DNA of 5,339 nt from Bacteroidales bacterium. GTDB lineage: Bacteria; Bacteroidota; Bacteroidia; Bacteroidales; WCHB1-69. The notes under the pieces were generated by a model. It did not search any database. It had not been told where the DNA came from and saw only the letters and a program-made list of their open reading frames with translations. The stretch covers positions 1 through 5,339 of the forward strand of contig JAQUHH010000177.1 of assembly GCA_028683685.1 (NCBI GenBank). Reading direction: 5' to 3'. Made by a program: the position numbers and the translations under genes. Every line of letters begins with the position of its first letter. Position 1 is the first letter of the stretch. Shown here in pieces: positions 1 to 5,339 of the stretch.

Positions 1-50
1 AGTAAAGCTCATTTTGACTAAATTGATATTTTAGTTCGTATGATTTAATA

Positions 51-119
51 ATGACTCTTATGAAAAAAATATTCTTCTTGCCCGTTATTATGTTTTTGTG
101 TTTTCGTTTTGCATACACC
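51..119 (+). other. Sec signal peptide of the carboxypeptidase
   Basis: Residues 1-23. Two lysines at 5-6 are followed by a hydrophobic core (I7 to F20) and an A21-Y22-T23 site with Q24 next, which fits signal peptidase I; glutamine at +1 is common in Bacteroidota exported proteins. C17 lies inside the core and is not in a lipobox, so this is not a lipoprotein signal. The exact cleavage point is inferred. Confidence 0.85.
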
Positions 120-3100
120 CAAAATTATATCTCAGTTAGTGGTTCGCAATTAATTCAGACAATTGAGTCAATTAATACTGGACTTGATATTCGTTTTGAA
201 GTGGATGAAAAAGCAGATGTATATGCGATTGACCAAATGGTATCCATCGACCGAATTGATGTTTCTCCCGAAGGCTTATATGTTGTTTCTGGTTATCTAT
301 TTCCAGAGAAAGCAAATGATTTTGTGGCATTACAAATTCCTGTAATGATGGTTGATTTGAGTCAGCCGAAAGCATTTAGTATGGCAACAACTGTTACTCA
401 AATGTTGAATTGGGATAGATATCCAACCTATCAGACTTATCTTGATATAATGGCCTATTTTCAAACAACGTATCCTAGTTTATGCCAAATCGATACTGTC
501 ATGGAAAGCACTCCAGGAGGAAGAAAAATTTTAGTAGCCAGAATAACTTCTAATGTAAATCAAGATAAACCTGAGTTTTTTTATTCAAGTACAATACATG
601 GAGATGAGGTTACAGGCTATTATTTGATGATTCGTTTTATTCATTATCTTTTGTCAAATTATGGTATTAATACACGAATAACTAATATTGTTGATAATAT
701 TGATTTGTGGATTTGTCCAAATGCCAATCCAGATGGCACTTACCATTCTGGCGATAATACTTTGGGAAATAATCCAGTTTCTACAAGGACAAATTATAAT
801 GGAAAAGATTTAAATCGTAATTATCCCGACCCGCGAACTGGAAATCCAACGGGTCAGTATGCACCGATTCAGCTGTGCTCTTCCGATCTTATGGATTTTG
901 CTGACTCTCGTCAATTTGTTATGGGAGCTAATTATCATGGTGGTACCGAATTGGTGAATTATCCTTGGGATGCTTGGACATCTTCTCAAAAAACACATGC
1001 CGATAATTTGTGGTGGTCTTATATTTCCAGAGAGTATGCAGATACCGCTCAAGCCAATTCTCCTTCCGGATATTTTGTGCAAGAAGAGAATGGAATTACA
1101 AACGGTGGCGACTGGTATGTAATTACAGGCGGAAGACAAGATTATATGAATTGGTGGCATTTGTGCCGTGAATTAACGGTTGAGATTTCTACAAATAAAG
1201 CTCCTGGAACAGAAGTGATTGCCAACTATTGGAGCTACAACTATAAATCAATGTTGCGTCTTTTGGAACATGCCTTATATGGCTTCAGAGGAGTTGTTAC
1301 CGATGCTCAAACCGGTCTTCCTATTAAAGCTAAAGTTTATGTTAATAATCATGATATCGATAGTTCGTACGTTTATTCTTTTTTGCCAAAAGGCAATTAT
1401 CACCGTCCTATAAAAGCGGGTACATATAGTGTTACTTTTTCAGCTCCTTGTTATCAGTCTCAAACACACACAATTACCGTAAATGATTCTCAAAGCTTAC
1501 GTTTGGATGTTGCTCTTGAAAGTGGCGCAAAAGCAGATTTTATAGCACTTGATACCAATACTTGTCACACAAATATCTCATTTATAAATACTTCTGATTC
1601 AACAATTACGGATAATATTTGGGAGTGGAGTTTTGGAGACGGAAATGTTTCAAATTTGAAAGACCCGATTCATATTTATTCCAGCGGTGGTGTTTATTCT
1701 GTAAAACTTAAAATGACCAACTCTTGTGGACAAGTTGATTCCATTGTTAAAATGAATTATATAAATATTGAAAATCCTCAAGCTCCAACAGCTGAAAATG
1801 AATTTCGATGTGGTTCAGGAGTTCTTACTTTAACTGCTCAGGCAGATTATTTGGTTCGTTGGTTCGACGCTTCGGTGGCAGGTTCGTTGTTGCATGTTGG
1901 AAATGAATATACGACAGAAGTACTCACTGAAACTACTGATTTTTTTGTGGAAAATTGTAAATACTCTGATACACTTCTTGTAGGCGAAAGTAGAGCTAGT
2001 AGCGGTGGTAGTTATTTTCCAGGGACCAATACTCAAGGATTGTATTTTAATGCCATTCAAGATTTCAGACTTTTATCAGTGAAAATGAATTCGCAATCTG
2101 CTCAAAATAGAACTATTATTATAATTGATAGCAACAATGATACAATTCAGCAATTGGAAAGATATGTTCCCGCTGGTCAAAGTATTGTTTTGCTTGATGT
2201 GGATATTCCGCAAGGTAGTGCTTATTGTATCACCGTAAATGGAACGAATGGTTTGTATCGAAACAGTTCGGCTTGTTCTTATCCATATACGCAGCAAGGA
2301 TTGGTAGAAATATATAATAGTACTGCTGGAACTTCTGGATTGGATTATTATTATTTCTTTTATGATTGGCAAGTACAAGCCCAAGCTTGTGTGAGTGAAC
2401 GTGTTATGGTTCAGGCAATTATTAGTGACGCAGCACCTTCTAATATTGCTTTTCTTTCTGGTTTAGATACGATTTGTATAGGTCAAACTCAAGTTGTTTA
2501 TCAGTCAGGACTTTCTTCTGGTGCTGATACCTATGAGTGGGTTTTGCCTCAAGGATTTTCTGGTCAAAGCGATTCTTCTTCGATTGTGTTGACAATTCAA
2601 CAGAATGCAGTTTCTGGTGAAATTAAAGTACGTGGAAATAATTTATGCGGCGATGGAAATTATATCTCCAAAAATGTGATAGTTAATGCTTTACCACAGA
2701 CACCTTTGCTAATTAATGGTTCTGATATTGTATGTAAAGGTGTTCAAGATCAAGAGTTTTCTACGGCTTCCATAGAAGGAGTTCGTGATTATGTTTGGAT
2801 ATTTCCCGATGGATTTAGCCCAAGTACTCCTCAAAATGAAAATATAATTCGTTTTGATATTCAAAATGAGGCTGTAACAGATACTCTTTTTGTGGCTTCG
2901 CAAAATAGTTGTGGACAAAGTGATTTTGCTTTTTTAGTGATACAAGTGCAAGATATTCCAAGTCAACCGCAAGCTATTTCGGGGCCCAATGTAGTTTGTG
3001 CTAATATAACTAATGTAGAATATTCTGTAGAACAAGACGATAATTCAGAAGAATATATTTGGACACTGCCATTGGGCGTGAGCGGTTTAAGTACGGAAAA

Positions 3101-4199
3101 CTCCATTGATTTATCTTTTTCTTCGTTGGTAAACGATGGTCAAATTTCTGTTCAGGCACAAAATCAGTGTGGCATTAGTCAGCCAGTTGTGTTCGATTAT
3201 ATTGTAGGAACAGCTCCTATTAGCATTGGAAATATTCAATATCCTTCTTTAATTTGTCAAAATCAAAGTGAAATTATTCTTTCTGTTGATGAGGTTGAAT
3301 TTGCCGAATATTATGAATGGACTTTACCACAAGGATTTAATGGAAATTCCAATTCTAATTCAATTTTTATTGCAGTAGATAATAATGCCATTTCGGGAAC
3401 TGTTTTGGTAACAGCCCATAATGTTTGCGGTCAAGTATCTGCAAATCAATTGCTTAATATTGAGCCTTTGGTTGAATTTATTTCAGTCGATTATCCTGAT
3501 TCGGTTTGTTTGGGTGAGCCATTCGAGATGAGTGTGGAAGCTTTAAATGCGGATGAATTTGTGTGGTCATTATCCTCTAATTTGTCTGGTAGCAATGATA
3601 ATGATACAGTTTCAGGTATAGCACAATCGGGAGCTCAAGCCGAATTTTCGGTTTCAATATCCAATCAATGTGGAATGGTAAATTCTCCAGAGTATACAAT
3701 ATTAATAATAGATAAACCAAGTCCACAATTTGCATATCAAACCAATGGGTTGGAAGTTGCGTTTTATAATGAGTCGGAAAATTATTCTGAACTCATCTGG
3801 TTTTTCGGAGATGGATTACAGTCAGATATAGAAAATCCAGTACATAATTATCCTTCGTCTGGAACGTATGATGTTCTATTGAAATTGACCAACAGTTGTG
3901 GACAAGATTCTGTGGTTCATCAATTATCTCTGGTCAATACTCAAATAGCATTAAATGAGATTGATTTTAAATATTATCCAAATCCTGTAGAAGATGTTTT
4001 GAATGTGGAGTTTTATTCCGTTACAGATAAGATTAATGTGGTGGTATATGATAATATTGGAAGAATTTGTTTTAATCAGAATTTTTCATTAGCCGATCAA
4101 AAATCGCGGATTCAAATTCCAGTTCTTACTTTGAAATCAGGAGTTTATTATTTATCTATGGAAGGTTTTGCAAAACCTATTATGTTTATTGTTAAGTAG
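51..4199 (+). CDS. Secreted M14 zinc carboxypeptidase with TTR-like, PKD/Ig-like repeats and T9SS type A sorting domain
   Basis: Predicted surface or secreted metallocarboxypeptidase that removes C-terminal residues from peptides. Residue numbers count from the ATG at 51. Residues 1-23 form a Sec signal peptide (M4-K5-K6, hydrophobic core, AYT before Q24). Residues 25-117 look like a pro-region. The catalytic domain (about 122-400) has the HGDE motif with zinc ligands H183 and E186, third ligand H296 in YHGGTE, R246 and N255-R256 (DLNRNYPD) for the substrate carboxylate, Y365 in GGRQDY, and catalytic E378 in LTVEIS. All expected catalytic residues are present. A transthyretin-like domain (411-490) follows, as in the CPN/E/D (M14B) subfamily. 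Then come PKD (495-576, WSFGDG), Ig-like (575-640), an unnamed beta-rich region (641-790), five PKD-like repeats (796-1222), PKD (1223-1300, WFFGDG) and the sorting domain (1302-1382). No Shine-Dalgarno marks the start; the ATG at 60 (MKKIFF) gives a more typical signal peptide and may be the true start. Closest known relative by plan: CPG70 of P. gingivalis (from memory). Confidence 0.95.
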   Translation: MTLMKKIFFLPVIMFLCFRFAYTQNYISVSGSQLIQTIESINTGLDIRFEVDEKADVYAIDQMVSIDRIDVSPEGLYVVSGYLFPEKANDFVALQIPVMMVDLSQPKAFSMATTVTQMLNWDRYPTYQTYLDIMAYFQTTYPSLCQIDTVMESTPGGRKILVARITSNVNQDKPEFFYSSTIHGDEVTGYYLMIRFIHYLLSNYGINTRITNIVDNIDLWICPNANPDGTYHSGDNTLGNNPVSTRTNYNGKDLNRNYPDPRTGNPTGQYAPIQLCSSDLMDFADSRQFVMGANYHGGTELVNYPWDAWTSSQKTHADNLWWSYISREYADTAQANSPSGYFVQEENGITNGGDWYVITGGRQDYMNWWHLCRELTVEISTNKAPGTEVIANYWSYNYKSMLRLLEHALYGFRGVVTDAQTGLPIKAKVYVNNHDIDSSYVYSFLPKGNYHRPIKAGTYSVTFSAPCYQSQTHTITVNDSQSLRLDVALESGAKADFIALDTNTCHTNISFINTSDSTITDNIWEWSFGDGNVSNLKDPIHIYSSGGVYSVKLKMTNSCGQVDSIVKMNYINIENPQAPTAENEFRCGSGVLTLTAQADYLVRWFDASVAGSLLHVGNEYTTEVLTETTDFFVENCKYSDTLLVGESRASSGGSYFPGTNTQGLYFNAIQDFRLLSVKMNSQSAQNRTIIIIDSNNDTIQQLERYVPAGQSIVLLDVDIPQGSAYCITVNGTNGLYRNSSACSYPYTQQGLVEIYNSTAGTSGLDYYYFFYDWQVQAQACVSERVMVQAIISDAAPSNIAFLSGLDTICIGQTQVVYQSGLSSGADTYEWVLPQGFSGQSDSSSIVLTIQQNAVSGEIKVRGNNLCGDGNYISKNVIVNALPQTPLLINGSDIVCKGVQDQEFSTASIEGVRDYVWIFPDGFSPSTPQNENIIRFDIQNEAVTDTLFVASQNSCGQSDFAFLVIQVQDIPSQPQAISGPNVVCANITNVEYSVEQDDNSEEYIWTLPLGVSGLSTENSIDLSFSSLVNDGQISVQAQNQCGISQPVVFDYIVGTAPISIGNIQYPSLICQNQSEIILSVDEVEFAEYYEWTLPQGFNGNSNSNSIFIAVDNNAISGTVLVTAHNVCGQVSANQLLNIEPLVEFISVDYPDSVCLGEPFEMSVEALNADEFVWSLSSNLSGSNDNDTVSGIAQSGAQAEFSVSISNQCGMVNSPEYTILIIDKPSPQFAYQTNGLEVAFYNESENYSELIWFFGDGLQSDIENPVHNYPSSGTYDVLLKLTNSCGQDSVVHQLSLVNTQIALNEIDFKYYPNPVEDVLNVEFYSVTDKINVVVYDNIGRICFNQNFSLADQKSRIQIPVLTLKSGVYYLSMEGFAKPIMFIVK
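2436..3716 (+). repeat. Array of five PKD-like (PKD_6-type) domains in the carboxypeptidase
   Basis: Residues 796-1222 fall into five units of about 82-88 residues, starting near 796, 882, 970, 1056 and 1138. Each unit has an early cysteine (TICIG, IVCKG, VVCAN, LICQN, SVCLG), a central Trp in a W-x-(L/F)-P type motif (YEWVLPQGFSG, YVWIFPDGF, YIWTLPLGVSG, YEWTLPQGFNG, FVWSLSSNLSG), and a late N-x-CG (NLCG, NSCG, NQCG, NVCG, NQCG). Two cysteines per unit suggest one disulfide in each. Such domains are extracellular beta-sandwiches in T9SS cargo and usually act as spacers or in binding. The units are clearly related but diverged, so this is not a recent DNA-level tandem duplication. Unit 5 lacks the LPxGF core. 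Confidence 0.85.
3954..4196 (+). other. T9SS type A C-terminal sorting domain
   Basis: Residues 1302-1382. It begins LNEIDFKYYPNPVEDVLNVE; the YPNP-x(3)-VLNVE pattern is the hallmark of the type A sorting domain. Later parts fit too: VVVYDNIGRI (the usual YDxxGR strand), IQIPVLTLKSGVYYLSM (the usual L-x-x-G-x-Y-x-L strand) and the final FIVK. In studied members this domain directs transport across the outer membrane and is removed by the PorU sortase. Removal here is inferred. Confidence 0.95.
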
Positions 4200-4204
4200 T
4201 TGCT

Positions 4205-4999
4205 GTGCAAAAAAAAGTTTTAATAATTATTGTATTGTTCTTTTTGAGCTTAACCCTTTCAGCACAAGTTTATTGGCTGTTTCAGGTGGAGCATCATGGA
4301 TCTATTATCCAGGAGATGATGGATGTAAGGGTGCGATATAAAAACAAATCAGATAAGTGGTCTCGGATTAAAAAAGCAAATGTTTTGTTTGGCAGTCAGC
4401 CTGAATTGGGAGTACTCAATTATTATCACCTACGTTTGCCCTCTTTTGTCAAAGAATTTGAATTAGAAATAAAAAACAATCGTTTTTATAGAAAAATATT
4501 GGTTTTTTCTATTCCAGATACAATGTCCGAAAATTCCTTGGTTTTGATGAGCAACATTAGTTTGGGCTCTGGGGTTAAAAAGATTCCTTTTTATTATGCT
4601 GTTTCCAAAATTCATCAATTTAAATTGGATACTACCATTTTAACCATTGAACAATATATTGAAAAACCTTTTTTAGAAAGTCAAAGAAATTATTATGACA
4701 TAAATTCTGAAATTAAGATTGTTCTTAAACAAAACATCCCCGAATCAGGAGAATTTAGCATCCCAGGTTGTGGTGCTCCAGGAACCAGATATATCGTTCA
4801 GAAATGGATGCATGGAGATTGGTATAACCATATTAATACATGGGAACATAAATGCGTAACAACAAATCACAATGTAAACCAGCATAATTATGCATTTAGA
4901 TTGCCAGAAAGTGGGGTTTACCGCCTATTATTAAAAGGAGTAAAGTATAAAAATCGTCCAATGGATGACTTTTGTTCAAATATTTTCATTGTTCGATAA
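4205..4999 (+). CDS. Secreted protein of unknown function, coupled to the carboxypeptidase
   Basis: I do not recognise this 264-residue protein. It starts with GTG: an in-frame TAA at 4193-4195 blocks any upstream start, and the next in-frame ATG (EMMDV) would lose the signal peptide. That signal has Q2-K3-K4, a hydrophobic core and LSA before Q21; there is no lipobox cysteine, so it is probably soluble in the periplasm or outside. No T9SS sorting domain or second membrane segment is seen. The mature part looks beta-rich. There are three cysteines (C189 in PGCGAPG, C217 in WEHKC, C257 in DDFC), all in the C-terminal third, which is also rich in His, Asn and Trp. The end pattern, SGVYRLLLKGV then FIVR, recalls Ig-like beta-sandwiches, but this is a guess. 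It lies 5 nt after the carboxypeptidase stop, so co-transcription and translational coupling are likely. It could be an accessory factor or inhibitor of the enzyme, or unrelated. Confidence 0.88.
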   Translation: MQKKVLIIIVLFFLSLTLSAQVYWLFQVEHHGSIIQEMMDVRVRYKNKSDKWSRIKKANVLFGSQPELGVLNYYHLRLPSFVKEFELEIKNNRFYRKILVFSIPDTMSENSLVLMSNISLGSGVKKIPFYYAVSKIHQFKLDTTILTIEQYIEKPFLESQRNYYDINSEIKIVLKQNIPESGEFSIPGCGAPGTRYIVQKWMHGDWYNHINTWEHKCVTTNHNVNQHNYAFRLPESGVYRLLLKGVKYKNRPMDDFCSNIFIVR

Positions 5000-5014
5000 A
5001 TTTTTTCTCACAGA

Positions 5015-5028
5015 TAATCAGCTGATTA
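5015..5028. repeat. 14-bp perfect palindrome upstream of the rRNA promoter
   Basis: TAATCAGCTGATTA reads the same on both strands. It has no spacer, so as RNA it could form only a short stem after opening a loop, and no T-run follows on either strand. It sits 16 nt after the stop of the secreted-protein gene and 31 nt before the -33 element. It may be a site for a dimeric DNA-binding protein or a chance palindrome. Confidence 0.5.
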
Positions 5029-5059
5029 AGTAAATAATGAAAAAAAAGATTGCAAAAGG

Positions 5060-5090
5060 TTTGGTAGAGTGAATATTTTCCGTACTTTTG
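5060..5090 (+). promoter_or_regulatory. Bacteroidota-type rRNA operon promoter
   Basis: The -33 element TTTG (5060-5063) is followed by a 19-base spacer and the -7 element TACTTTTG (5083-5090). This matches the Bacteroidota primary sigma consensus TTTG / TAnnTTTG at every fixed base with normal spacing. An A-rich tract (eight As at 5040-5047) lies just upstream and may act like an UP element. Transcription probably starts about 5-8 nt after 5090. It drives the 16S gene, with a leader of roughly 175 nt. Confidence 0.88.
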
Positions 5091-5093
5091 CAT

Positions 5094-5122
5094 TCCCAAT
5101 TGAGACACAATCTCAGCCGGGA
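5094..5122 (+). promoter_or_regulatory. Hairpin at the predicted 5' end of the rRNA leader
   Basis: TCCC (5094-5097) pairs with GGGA (5119-5122). After a 2x2 internal loop (AA/CC), T5100-A5105 pairs with T5111-G5116 (TGAGA/TCTCA plus one T-G pair), closing a CACAA loop. This gives ten pairs in all, close to the inferred transcription start. It is not a terminator, since no T-run follows. A role in protecting the 5' end or in early elongation is inference. Confidence 0.55.
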
Positions 5123-5136
5123 CACAAAGGAAAAAC

Positions 5137-5144
5137 GTTCTTTG
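5137..5144 (+). promoter_or_regulatory. boxA-like antitermination element in the rRNA leader
   Basis: GTTCTTTG, followed by TAAA, resembles the rrn boxA core (TGCTCTTTAACA in E. coli) and the GTTCTTTGA form that I recall from Bacteroidota 16S leaders. It is 136 nt upstream of the 16S start and about 40 nt into the transcript, the usual place for loading NusB/NusE and related antitermination factors. Function is inferred from sequence and position. Confidence 0.65.
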
Positions 5145-5203
5145 TAAATATTGAGAGAGACAACATAGCGTAATAAAGGTATAGTTTGTTTAAGAATTTA
5201 TTT

Positions 5204-5219
5204 TTTTAGACAACTAAAA
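5204..5219 (+). promoter_or_regulatory. A/T-rich hairpin in the rRNA leader
   Basis: TTTTAG (5204-5209) and CTAAAA (5214-5219) form a perfect six-pair stem with the four-base loop ACAA. It has only one G-C pair, so it is weak. It lies between the boxA-like element and the 16S start. Its T-run is on the 5' side of the stem, so it is not a + strand terminator. It may be part of the leader fold used for 16S processing; the pairing partner downstream of 16S is outside the window. Confidence 0.35.
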
Positions 5220-5272
5220 GTATCACAGAATACGAAAAAGAATATGAGTCAGAACAAAACTTAAAATTATAT

Positions 5273-5339
<67 letters not shown>

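Noticed and set aside
12..50. Possible promoter for the carboxypeptidase (TTTTG at 12-16, TAGTTCG at 32-38).
   Set aside because: The spacing is about 15 rather than 19-21 bases and the -7 element matches TAnnTTTG poorly. The true promoter is probably further upstream, outside the window.
810..1160. Open frame of 116 codons on the minus strand.
   Set aside because: It lies wholly inside the M14 catalytic domain, opposite the zinc-ligand and substrate-binding motifs. It has no recognisable domain or export signal and is a shadow of the real gene.
2076..2384. Open frame of 102 codons on the minus strand.
   Set aside because: It is antisense to the beta-sandwich region of the carboxypeptidase, is rich in Ile and Ser from reversed AT-rich codons, and has no known domain.
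2436..3716. CRISPR array or mobile-element repeats in the repetitive region.
   Set aside because: The repetition is at protein level, in units of about 260 bases with diverged DNA and one continuous reading frame. No short identical direct repeats with spacers are seen.
5001..5028. Intrinsic terminator made of the T-run and the palindrome.
   Set aside because: The T-run precedes the palindrome rather than following it, and the palindrome has no loop. It does not fit a terminator on either strand.
5037..5072. Tiny frame ATG-AAA-AAA-AAG ending in TGA (11 codons).
   Set aside because: It overlaps the A-rich tract and the -33 element of the rRNA promoter and is far too short to call.
5181..5188. 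ATAGTTTG as a second rRNA promoter.
   Set aside because: It has the wrong number of bases between TA and TTTG, and no TTTG lies at the right distance upstream.

Overview
The window is an AT-rich stretch of a Bacteroidota (Bacteroidetes) genome. Three independent signs support this. The large gene ends in a type IX secretion (T9SS) type A sorting domain with a YYPNP motif. The rRNA promoter fits the phylum-specific TTTG-N19-TAnnTTTG form exactly. The 5' end of the 16S rRNA (GATGAACGCTAGCGGCAGGC) is of Bacteroidota type. The order or family cannot be fixed from 67 nt of 16S.

Layout, all on the + strand. Positions 1-50 are a short upstream stretch with no convincing promoter. Positions 51-4199 encode a very large secreted M14 zinc carboxypeptidase of 1382 residues. 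Its domain order is signal peptide, N-terminal pro-region, M14 catalytic domain, transthyretin-like domain, canonical PKD domain, Ig-like domain, an unnamed beta-sandwich region, five PKD-like repeats, a second canonical PKD domain and the T9SS sorting domain. Five bases after its stop, a GTG-started gene (4205-4999) encodes a 264-residue secreted protein that I do not recognise. The two are probably one operon. Positions 5000-5272 hold a 14-bp palindrome, an A-rich tract, a strong rRNA promoter and the rRNA leader with a boxA-like antitermination element and two hairpins. The first 67 nt of a 16S rRNA gene (5273-5339) run off the right edge.

How it works together (inference). The carboxypeptidase is exported by Sec, crosses the outer membrane by T9SS and is anchored to or released from the cell surface. 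There it would trim C-terminal residues from peptides; an aspartate eleven residues after the third zinc ligand suggests basic (Lys/Arg) residues. The domain plan resembles an enlarged version of the Lys/Arg-specific T9SS carboxypeptidase CPG70 of Porphyromonas gingivalis. The second protein has a Sec signal but no sorting domain, so it probably stays in the periplasm or envelope; its tight coupling makes it a candidate partner. The rRNA operon downstream is a separate unit with its own promoter, though no clear intrinsic terminator separates the two.
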